A stretch of DNA of 64,000 nucleotides from Membranipora membranacea (Eukaryota > Bryozoa > Gymnolaemata > Cheilostomatida > Membraniporidae), in NCBI GenBank assembly GCA_914767715.1, contig OU612065.1, positions 19,158,001-19,222,000 on the forward strand, given 5' to 3'. Numbering within the stretch: position 1 is the stretch's first letter; every line of letters starts with the position of its first letter. Of the stretch, positions 17,041 through 27,224 are shown piece after piece. The notes under the pieces are model-generated. The model was not told the DNA's origin. It worked only from the letters and a program-made list of their open reading frames with translations, and did no database searches. The position numbers and the translations under genes are program-made.

Positions 17041-17152
17041 AGGAATATGCAGGATTTGTAAGATTGACAACTCAGTATACAAGTCAAGTCATGTTGGTAC
17101 AACGAACACTGTTTAATTAAAAACTTTCAACCAACATCGTAATGTATTAAGA

Positions 17153-17247
17153 ATCCTGTACCCTTAATTGATACTTCATGATTTCTCTCAGGCAGCACGC
17201 CGCGCTGCCTGAGAGAAATCATGAAGTATCAATTAAGGGTACAGGAT
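17153..17247. repeat. Perfect 44-bp hairpin
   Basis: The arms 17153-17196 and 17204-17247 are exact reverse complements around a 7-nt GC-rich spacer. The outer ends read ATCCTGTACCC and GGGTACAGGAT. The perfection suggests a recent origin or selection. Confidence 0.9.
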
Positions 17248-17306
17248 AGGAGATTTTCCTTCTGTTGACAGATAATGTTTCCTGTCAACAGAAGAAAATT
17301 CTCCTA
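17246..17306. repeat. Second, imperfect hairpin
   Basis: Directly joined to the previous palindrome. ATAGGAGATTTTCCTTCTG is inverted against CAGAAGAAAATTCTCCTAT, around a short spacer with TGTTGACAG / CTGTCAACA also paired. The two hairpins lie ~130 bp upstream of a TATA box. Confidence 0.85.
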
Positions 17307-17436
17307 TGTACATACATGATGTTGTGATTGTGCAATCTATGACGTCAAATGAGTACACAAAAACTTGGTAGATAAGATATCTCTCAATCATATTCTCATT
17401 GGCCAAAGTTACTCTTTGGACTTATGAAGATGAGGC

Positions 17437-17443
17437 TATAAAA
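17437..17443 (+). promoter_or_regulatory. TATA box of the NPC1-like gene
   Basis: TATAAAA lies 98 bp before the predicted start codon, which would give a leader of about 65 nt. An ATTGGCCAA motif sits ~35 bp further upstream. Confidence 0.55.
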
Positions 17444-17534
17444 ATTACTTCATTCTCATCAAACTCAAAACATAGTTTGCTGTATCAGTATTGAACAACT
17501 CCTGAATAAGTGTTGTAGAACAAGAGTCCCGATA

Positions 17535-20270
17535 ATGCTGCTAAGAATCGCTGTTACAACGCTTATTCTTCTAGTAGCAGCTCTTAATGCGCAAGTGGTG
17601 CTGCTAGAACCTGAGCTGACGTAAGTGAAATTTACTTTAAATTGTTTTTTACTGGATCCTTCATGAATCTGTCTAGAAAATCGTCATAACCAATATAAAT
17701 CGTTGGTTCTGAAATTCCTTTCGTTTTTTCAGCCATTAGCCGTAATTCTTTACTTATATTATCTCCTATGATACACCCATCCTTACTTAGACTGCACACA
17801 GCTACTCTTCCTAGGAAAGTAAATGTTAGATAGAATTTAGTTTGGCTGGTTATGGGGTGAGTGAAATAATGTTAGCCAGGACTAAATTTTGACTACTTGA
17901 GGTGAGAGTTAAGATCGGGACAGTAAATGTAAGCAGCATGAAATGACACATTTTTCAATTTGCGAATATATTACTCCTCTAGACAATGGACTTCAACTAG
18001 AAGGAGATAAAAGCACTTTATTGTTATTATTGTTATTATGTGGTTTCAGTGAGGTGCTCATTACAGTGACAGCCGGTGATTATAAGTGGCACAGTTTTTT
18101 GCACCAGGATCCCTACCCAGCTGTTTCATCGTCTAATCTCAGCGCACCATTTAACAAAACATTCCTTAAAAATGTAAGATCTTTAAATTTGACTCATGCA
18201 ACATTACTAACAGCTTATCTTTATCATATCATCATACGATCATTTGATATCAGATATCAGATATCATACCCATCTTGATGTCTCGCCATATATTCAGCCA
18301 CCCAGGATTGCAGTATGGGAGTCATCTGCTGAGCAACACTATCAGTATCATGGTGGTAGGGTGGTGAAGCTCTGCGCTCAGCCCTCACATGAATTCTGAA
18401 CATTTTAATTCAATCATGACAATTCCACCTGTTTATCATCCCTGTTATTGTACCATAACGCAATGGAGTAGGTTGTAGCAAAGTGAGTGAGTCTGCCACC
18501 CTCTCACGCTCAAGTTTTGAAGTTCCTGGGTTAGAATGGAGTATACCAACTACTGGACCCATTCGAAGCCCAATTTGTGCTCTGACCTGGTTTTAAAATA
18601 AGAGCAGTTTGACCTCGCAATTTTAATTTTCTTTATTTTTCTTGAATCTCAATACAGTTACAGGCAGCCCCGATATTGGGTAAATTGAATGTCTTTATCA
18701 CCTAAAAAGTATAAACATTTAAAATAAATGGTATTTTTTGTTATGCATCATGTATATAATGCATAATATATAATGCATAACGCATAATGTAGTATCCTTT
18801 CATTTTCTGCAGTTCAGTGACATCCAAAAGAAAATTCAAAATGTGCAATACTTTGACTCGGTGACTAAGAAGAACATAACTCTCAGTGATCTCTGTGACC
18901 AGCAATCTCTACAGAGTTTACAAAGGCCATGTGTTAACAGGGTAATGCAGTATTTCCAGGTTAGTTATTTTCTTATTGTATTCCTCAGTATTTTGGTATG
19001 TCCAGATAATCCTGATAATTGATCCTTAGAATTGGCAACTGTAATTTGTTTTTTTTTCACAGGATGAGATCTTCTACCCAGAATATAATACTTACTGCTC
19101 TTTTGCTGTATATGTTAAGTGGGAATTTTTATGTAAGTTGAAATATTTTCAGTACCGTTTTTACCCAGAGCACCACTTTTATTATCACGTGGTAATATCG
19201 GATCTGATAATAAACTAAAACTAGATAATAAGGACCATAGCTTAGCTTGTTCGGTATTGAAAATTTTTGGTTGAGTTCAAGTTAGTTTCACTAAAGCGTA
19301 CATCATGTTGCTCTCGTTTCTCATTATAGAACAATGTGACAGCGTTAAATGATACTGTCGTTGATTCAACTGGATTTTTTATTCTGGCAGACTACATCAA
19401 TCACCTCCAGTCTTGTATCAGGTATGCAATGGTTATGCCCCCCAGGTTTTTTCTCATACCACATTTTTTAACGCTTAATTTCGCACAGACGCGCTACTCC
19501 TGGCTATGAAAGCTTCCTTTAAAAGGTTGATGACACAAAATCAAAATAGAATAGATGCAGAATTGACCTTTCACTACCAAAGAGAAGACAAGACGCTTAT
19601 TACCAACCCTTTGGTTTATACTTTTAAAACTGAACACTGATAGATTCTTAGTGATGGGAAAGTCTTTACTCATTTCCCATTTCTATCCTGTTATATCATT
19701 ATTACGAATAGTTACCTAAACTGTTTTAGAGATCCTGAGCAGTTGATAGACCATACTGAGTTAAAGAAGTCTTGCAAGTCTAAAGATTCAGTCGTCATAA
19801 AACCGAATGTTGTATTCTCCTCTACTCCACAAGGTTAGCGCCATATTGTACCTTTTGGAAGAAAACATAGAAGACTTCCCATCGTTCTGCGGCCTTGGCT
19901 TCTCGCATGTTATAGCCGCTGGTCTGTGATCACATAAGCAAAATCAACAATAATGTTTTCAACATCTGTCTGGATTTCAAAGAGTGCAAGTTGAACCTTT
20001 ATGTAATTTTCAAAAAAATTTTGCCATATGAACCAAACTCACAACGGATTTCTCAATTGTAAATGTACCACACCATTTAAATTGTGTTTTAATATTTCAG
20101 GATGTAATTATATCCAGTCACAGAAGCTGAACATAGTGCTTACACTCAGTAACAAACACGTCAGTGCGGGCGCTTTGGATGGGTGGATCAAGAATTTGCG
20201 TCTTGCCGTGAGCTACTTCTTCTATCATTACTTAAACGATCTTGGAATTTTTGTTGATGTTGCCCCGTAG
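17535..20270 (+). CDS. Secreted stand-alone NPC1 middle-luminal-domain-like protein
   Basis: Seven exons: 17535-17620, 18050-18173, 18813-18959, 19063-19113, 19330-19421, 19730-19833, 20101-20270. All phases join, giving 257 residues. Residues 1-20 are a signal peptide (MLLRIAVTTLILLVAALNAQ). The rest follows the middle luminal (I) domain of NPC1: EVLITVTAGDY (NPC1 EQLIIRAP...), FSDIQKKIQNV, the LC...RPCVNRVMQYFQ block typical of NPC1/Patched relatives, ADYINHLQSCIR, then the strand NIVLTLSNK and DGWIKNLR. There are six cysteines after the signal peptide, all after residue ~90, and five N-glycosylation sequons (NLS, NKT, NIT, NVT, NDT). No transmembrane segment exists and the frame ends at TAG just where the domain would end. 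In NPC1 this domain contacts NPC2 during lysosomal cholesterol transfer; the role of a free secreted version is unknown. The exon 4 donor is chosen as GTTAAG to keep the frame. Confidence 0.62.
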
Positions 20271-20788
20271 TTATCACTCAATGGATAGACTTATCATACA
20301 GAACAATCTAATTTTCTATGATCAGAGTGCTCGAACCAATGAACTCCCTCTTCATTGCTCAAACAGTTGTAAATGAGTATTCTTTGGCGCTCTACAATCA
20401 ATCGGATAGATCACTGTTTAAATATTGCATATCGCCAGAAGTGATGCGCATTACACCAAAGCACACATACATACTCATTCCCAGTTAGTCGTTTTTTTAT
20501 CACTTGTCTCTCTGTGCACATTTCCCACCTGATCTACCAATCAATAAAATTCTGATTTTCTAAAATAATACCACTACTGCTTTATCCAGAAATTGTCCGC
20601 CATGTGCATAAAGACATCAAAGCTGCCTAACATCTAGAAGTTGCTACATGCTCTTTATCTTACCATGCAGCTACCAATATCGTAATCTCTTCAATAATAG
20701 TAATTTGAGCCACTGATAGAGAAATTGAGTCTTTTCACCACCTAATTAACCTGAGTGAAATTGTCACACAGATGTTGGTTAAAAAAAA
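20271..20788. other. 3' flank of NPC1-like gene
   Basis: Contains AATAAA near 20544 (CAATCAATAAAATTC), a plausible poly(A) signal. No gene seen. Confidence 0.35.
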
Positions 20789-20789
20789 A

Positions 20790-20995
20790 TGTTGGTTAAA
20801 ACCGCAAGTTTTCGTCTCTGTCCGAAGACTGAGAAATTAAGGTGCCTTAACGGCGCGGCCGCCATATTCGGCGCCAAGTTGCTCTCAGTTCGCAGGCAGG
20901 TCGGAGCACACCTGGGGCATCAATTGAGCCCAGTAGTCAGTAGACCGCAGCGGGATTCGAACCCTAGACCGCTCTAACCAACTGAGCTACCTCCT
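20790..20995 (-). mobile_element. tRNA-derived SINE
   Basis: Read on the minus strand it begins GTAGGAGGTAGCTCAGTTGG (A box), then GGTTCGAATCCCGC (B box), followed by a tRNA-unrelated body with AGGTGTGCTCC and ACCTGCCTGC. The same body follows the tRNA head at 57615. The head does not close an acceptor stem, so this is a SINE and not a tRNA gene. Confidence 0.8.
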
Positions 20996-21260
20996 ACTCT
21001 TTATCTTGAAATGCTGGTATATACTAAGCACATACTACAAGCACAGGGTACTAGGTTTATTCCATATTTGCAATGAAGTTGTTCCAGTTGGTTGGAAAAC
21101 CTTAAAAGAAAACTGATGAGAGATTCTGGTCACATGATTGTCACGTGACACAATCATGTAATAAAAACATTGACATGGTTCAGCGGTTGCAGATTCTAAC
21201 TAGTCACAGTGTCTCAAGTACCAAGAAAAGAACCATCTATTACTCCTTGCCACAGCTTTC
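20996..21260. other. Promoter region of P450 gene
   Basis: Intergenic sequence before the P450 start. No certain TATA box. Contains a short palindromic stretch (CATGATTGTCACGTGACAATCATG-like, near 21133). Confidence 0.3.
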
Positions 21261-24200
21261 ATGATGACCTCACTAAAGCTTGGGAAAGTCAATCTCAAGC
21301 TTTGTCTTGGAATAGCAGGTGTGCAACTGCTAGGCTATGCACTGTACAGGGCTATCAAAACTGCCTTCTTCTCTAAACTTCTCAAAGTGAGTTTACTCCC
21401 ATAGATGATAGTAGAAAGCACCTGTCTTGACATATCAATGCGCCCCAGTTCATAATGTAACAACCATAAACTTATGGTAACAACATATCTAATCACCTAA
21501 ATTGATTGACTCTACTCTAGGATTAGTGATATTATGGCTTGAGATTCTCCTTGAAAATAAAATGACTGATTCTGAACAGGTTTGCTCAATCCTAACCTTT
21601 ATCTCAAAGTCACGTCTCTTTATTTGTTTTGTCAAAAAAAGGGGACCTTTGAGATAAGGCTACTATTACTCTATTATAAACTACCAAAATTACTATCTAA
21701 TCGCGCTTTGCACACTGATCAAGAGTCCTGCCCGGGGTCGCGCTCATATCGCACACTGAACTACTTATCATCTGAGTGAATGAATGAATTGAGGAAACGT
21801 CAAAAGAGCAAAGGGATAAATAACAACAATTTGCCCAATAATCCTCTCTCATGCTAGTTGAAAGAACACCAAGTGAAGTAAATCCTTCAACTTTGTCATG
21901 TAACGGTGACAGCGGCTCATTATCAGAAGCCAATACTAACTTATGCTCTCCGTTTGTACTTAGTACTTGCATACATTTGTTCCAGGTGCCAGGCTTGCAG
22001 TATGGTCCAATATACGGTAATCTCAAAGAGTCTATGCAAGGTGAAGCTATGGAAACGTCAGTTAGGTTGGTAATGGTAACCTTACGAAATAGCCTAGTCT
22101 GTCTCAATATGACATAAATTATGAAGAGTATGACAATGTTTCAATATGAAGAGTATGAGACAAATTATCTGCAGCCAGTGGTCTAAGTGAACTTTTTTCT
22201 TTGTGGGAACTCTACTCTCTGGGTCGACAGCAGCCAAAATGGCCTAAATGCAGCTGCGTGAAATATAAATCTGTAATAGTAAGATTGATACTATGACTGA
22301 AATCTAGTCAAAAAGAAATGTTTTCACACTGTTTTAAGCACAGAATTTAGTGGTAACTGTGTTTTAAGAGATCCCCCTAAATATTAGTCTCCGTTCCCAC
22401 CAGTTCCCACTGATTTCTAACACTGTCTGCAGCAACCAAGATGAACCCTCAGGTTCTGAATTATTTGGCTTTTATTTGTCCACATTTCTAAGCTCTGACA
22501 GGCCCTGCAGATAACTAATAGTTAATAGTTTTCAGCGTCTGAATTCGCATTTGAAGTATAGGTATAGTTTGTTTGAAGTAATCCTGCATTGCAGTGTAAT
22601 GACATTACATTGCTCCCTGTTTTATATAGACTGTGTGGAGATCTTAGTTCTTATATAAGTCTTTTGTATGACGATTATAGGTGGGTTAAAAAACATGGCG
22701 GTATTGTACGATTTTACCACTTCTTAGGAGAGGAGAGACTGCTTCTGGCTGATGTGGAAGCCATACGCCATGTCTTAGTCACCAACTGCCCAAATTATTT
22801 GAGACCAACAGGCGTTATTAGTACAATACTCACAGAAGGCCTCTTTGTGGTGGAGGGCCAAAAGCACAGAGCAGAGCGAAAACTTCTTAATCCATCACTC
22901 AACAGTGCAGCTGTGCGAGGTTAGTCATTATGTTGTGTTTAACACCCACCCACCTAGCTGGGCTTATAAGAGATAACTAAATGTGAGATCTGGTAGGAGT
23001 ACACAACATAACAATCATATTGTTTGAACATAACTCTTGGATATAAATTTGTGTTAGGGTAACTTTTAGGTATCACAGAACCTGAAAAATCCACCTATGA
23101 TATTTATTTGTGAATTTAGCTGCCATGTCAATGAGCTCATTGCTCAAGGTGCTCATACTATTAAACTAGTTACTACTAACAGCTACTGATAGCAAGGGCA
23201 TGGTTGCATTGCATAGTTGCAATAATCTAATCATCAACATATTTCATAACTATACTCATTTTTGTATTTGATCTCAGCACGCATCAAATCATCTCGAGGA
23301 GTAAATCTTGTTAAAAAAACAGTGGTTGACTACAATGCAAACATTATGCAGATCTTCAAATGAGCACCTAGTGTATTTCTTTTTCAGGATTTATTCCTCT
23401 GTTCAGCCAGACTGGTGCAAAGCTGGTCAGGAAGATTCAGGATCTGATCCAGTCCGACACTGAAAGTAGGATCAACGTTCAGCTCTTGATAAAATGCGCT
23501 GTAAGTTATTAGCAAGGAGATGTCCCCTGTTTGCAGGTCAATGATATGCAAGGGTTAGCATGATGAGGATTTCCGTGCTGTTTCATCGAACCTAATGTAT
23601 GCATAATTTTTGATCTTGAAATCACCATTAGTGTAATACTAATAGTTGTGGACTACCTATCATAAAGTCCAGTAGTCAAAATCGAAACACAACTAGTTAT
23701 TTTATCACGAGCTATCTTGAATGTATCTTCTCTATTATCTTTATCTATATCTTTCTCTAAAGACGATGGATGTTATAGGACTTGCTGCTTTCAATCAGAA
23801 CATCGCAGCTCTTGATGACCCACTCAGCGAGCTGGTCCAGAGTATTAAGCTGATTATTTCAGTCCAAGAGCGCACCTTACTTTACAGTCTACCTTTCAGT
23901 AACTATCTACCTACATCGAGAAACAGACAGCTAAAACAAGCTAAGAAGGTTATAGACAAGTTCCTTTATGAGGCAATCCGAGAGAAACGACAAAAAGGAG
24001 GAACAGGTATGCAGCCTAGGTATCACGGGTTTTCTGGGTTAAAACAGTACTAAAAATCTTTCAACATGCATAAATACTATTGTCACGGTACGGTAGCCTT
24101 ATCTGCGGTCACGGGTTTTTGTTCAAAAAAAATAAGATCCCGTGGCCGCGTGACAAGGCTATTTAACTATAGTATGGTGTTGTTGGCCCAATTGATCTCC

Positions 24201-27005
24201 CCTTTATCAAATTTGATCCAGCGGCCTGCATTGCAGTTGCTCCCCTTCCACAGATAAGCTGTGGCTTATTAACGGTGGGGAGAAACTCCTAAATGTAGGC
24301 AAAATGGACAAAACTTGGCCTAGGTCATCCCAAACAAGCATGCTGTATTTTAATCGCTCAATATCAATAGTTACAACAGATAACTTTTCTATCCTGTCAG
24401 ATCAAGTCAGTGTAGATACATATTTTGTAACTTGTTTTGGCTCTTTTAGAAGACAACATATTAGGAAAGCTGATAGATGCTCGATACGAAGATGGAGTTA
24501 CAGGATTAACAGACCATGCCGTTAAGGAACACTCTTTAACATTCATGGTTGCTGGCCATGAGGTAATAAGGTTTCATGTGCAGGCTTTCCCAGCTGTAGA
24601 AAAAACACCATAACCTGTTTTAGTTTCAGATCACAGATTATCAAAAGCGAGACAGCTAGGCCCATGGACAAAACACTATGGTTAGGCCCCTGTGACACAT
24701 GTATTATATTAAATACACTGAGAAGATGACGCGTGAAAGCTGCCAAGGTTAATTAAACATAGATATTGAGCTATGATTGGCTACAAGTGAACATCTTGTT
24801 TGGCATTTATGAGCAGTAAGGGTCCACCTAGTGCAAGTTGCTGTTATTAAATCTATGTTATTGATTTATGATTTTTGTAGACCAGTAGCGGAACATTGAC
24901 ATGGTTGCTGCATGAACTCTCCCAACATTCTGAAATTCAAGATAAGCTTTACGAAGAGGTGACTTCAGTTGAAGGAGACAGCTCGGTCAGCGCTGAAAGT
25001 ATTGACAGCTTACCTTTTTTGGATGCCTGTCTGAAAGAAACCATGAGGTATTCATTAAGGGTACACTGCCAAAATAAGAAAACTGCTTAAAGTGACAGTC
25101 CTACTAGGCCATGCTTGGTATGGTTTTAAAGATCTCAGGCTGAGAAGTTGTTAGGGCATATGAAATCAAACAGCCTGTGAACCTAATTGCAGTAAAACTG
25201 CTGCAAAGTCTGAAAATTGGGATCATAGTGGATCATAGTGATTTATTGCCTCCTCCTGAGTCCTGACCACTATAATCTACTATGATCATTGCTAAAATAA
25301 TTGAAAAAAAAACTAATTGCTATTTTCCACAAATTCCATTTAAACAAAAAAATGTTTGCCGTATGAACTCACAACTCACTGGTTAATATATCCACTTTTC
25401 TAATAGGTCTGACCCTTTAAAAGTGATGAGGTACATTTCAAATACATCCCAAAACCTATCCTCACATGGCTACTGATTCAGAATTTATTCAGCTATCCCA
25501 TTATTTTGCTTTCGGTTGATTTTCCTTCCTTACAACCCGAAATCTCAATTGTCTAACCAAGGTGTTAACTCATTGGTCTAACAGAAGAAACTGCGTAATC
25601 ACCAGAAAATACAGAACTGCATTGTCCTATGAATGAATTATTTCATCATATTATTAGTGTGATATTAAAGTCCTGATCATTTGTTGTCACTCCAAAGCAG
25701 ATTTCCTCTAGAGAGATTTGCATGATATAGTGATTATCTAACCTCTGACCTTGACCTATTATATGTCCGCAGGTTATATCCGGCTGCACCCTCCATTGCA
25801 CGTAAAACGTTACATAATGATATCATTGGAGGCTATGAAGTACCTGCTGGAACAACCGTTATCTGCCATATGGGAACTATGATGAGGTATGATCGAAAGC
25901 TTCAATGTGCTTAGAAAATCATCATTGCAGCTTTGTCACAACCGGGGTTTTAGCTAAAATTCGCAAATGTTATAGAATCTGTCTTCTCATTCAAGCTAAG
26001 GAGAAAACTACCTACCCATTCTGTTAGGAAATGATGGTTGACTTGGTTATTATGAATCTTACTTCAATAAATTTGGCATTACTAAAGTATTTTCTTTGAA
26101 TATTAATTTCTCTGAAATTAGTCTATAAAGGTGGCTCATATTGGCTGAAAGCGATTGGAAATTTGAGAGGCCATCATGGTACTACATTCTCTAAAGTGAT
26201 TCCTGGACTGGAATATGAATCATTAATCACTAACCATGAATGTGTATCTCTGAATTTGAACGCAAATTTAGTCTAAGTACCTTACGCGCAATACCACACT
26301 TTATAATGGAATTCAATTCAGGTTGTCGCATCAATTTGCTTTTGAAGGTACTGAGGCTTTGTGAATTTATACCTGCTCTTTTGATCAGAGATACCAATGC
26401 AAATAGTGCATCCACTGAACTAAATATTCTCATGGAATGGAAACATCTACATAACCTTATGCTGTTAGAACACTCAACACAAGAACTGATCTGACATTGA
26501 TCTGATTGGCTATCCCTAATAGCATGAATAATATAATATAGCCTCGGAAATAGTCATGTTCACAAAACTGCAAACAGTTATAAACTGTCTTCGATGTCAT
26601 TGATTTGGGCTTTTCTAGAATGCTACTAGGGACTGGCTATTTTTGCTAACCCATTGCAAACAGTTTGTTTGTGATCTAATTTGAGAGGAAGTGAGACAGT
26701 TAAGGTTAGATATGGCTTAGAACCTCTGCCTTTTTTATTGTAGAACGATTGTGGAGGACGGAGAAACATTCAGACCTGAAAGATTTATGGAGGAAGGAAT
26801 CAACTCAAGACAATGGCTGCCATTTGGGATTGGCCCTCACGCATGTATAGGAAACAAGTTTGCCCTTACCGAGATGAAAGTTCTCTTGATAGATTTGATA
26901 AAGAACTTCAAGTTCAGACCCGTCCCTGACTTGAAAATTAAGCGAAAGTACAGAATAACTCTGCGATCAGTACCAGATGTGGAATTGTTGGTCTCTAGGC
27001 GATGA
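21261..27005 (+). CDS. Cytochrome P450 monooxygenase (microsomal type)
   Basis: Nine exons: 21261-21386, 21986-22065, 22681-22919, 23388-23500, 23763-24006, 24450-24562, 24881-25047, 25773-25886, 26744-27005. All phases join to 485 residues, a normal P450 length. A hydrophobic N-terminal anchor (LCLGIAGVQLLGYALY, ~17-32) points to ER membrane attachment. The I-helix oxygen-activation motif AGHETS is at 302-307, the K-helix ExxR (ETMR) at 358-361, the PERF motif FRPERF at 408-413, and the heme loop FGIGPHACIG at 426-435 with Cys433 as heme ligand. VVEGQKHRAERKLLNP is the C-helix WxxxR region, with His in place of the usual Trp-like contact. It oxidises hydrophobic substrates using NADPH-P450 reductase; the substrate is unknown. 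The segment before PERF (MMRTIVEDGETF) is about two residues shorter than usual. It looks intact. Confidence 0.93.
24073..24178. repeat. Inverted repeat inside P450 intron 5
   Basis: AGCCTTATCTGCGGTCACGGG pairs imperfectly with CCCGTGGCCGCGTGACAAGG, flanked by ATACTAT / ATAGTAT. Probably a small MITE or a degraded one. Confidence 0.5.
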
Positions 27006-27097
27006 ACAGTACCTATAATGCCTTCTAATTCTTCTAACAAATTGCTCAATTCCATTGGTGTGTTTGTGGTAAATTCTCACCATCTCTAAAACCAGTA

Positions 27098-27103
27098 AAT
27101 AAA
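27098..27103 (+). terminator. Poly(A) signal of the P450 gene
   Basis: AATAAA lies 93 nt past the P450 stop codon, within a GTAAATAAATTTC context. Confidence 0.6.
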
Positions 27104-27130
27104 TTTCACACAAGAAGTCCGCTTTTTCAT

Positions 27131-27136
27131 TTTATT
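27131..27136 (-). terminator. Poly(A) signal of the Arg-rich gene
   Basis: AATAAA on the minus strand, 89 nt past the stop at 27225. It is only 27 bp from the opposing P450 signal, so the two transcript ends meet or overlap here. Confidence 0.55.
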
Positions 27137-27224
27137 TTTCAATCTCATCATGTACTTTTAGACATGTATTTAGGTGTCATCAGGGAGGGTGTCATTGAAG
27201 AACATTTTGTTGTCTGTAGTTGCT

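Noticed and set aside
16864-17102. Frames with repeated VSLRVSLR / RRLTRRLT
   Set aside because: They are the 12-bp minisatellite read in frame on each strand.
20930-20995. tRNA gene on the minus strand
   Set aside because: A and B boxes are present but no acceptor stem closes, and the same sequence continues into a shared SINE body.
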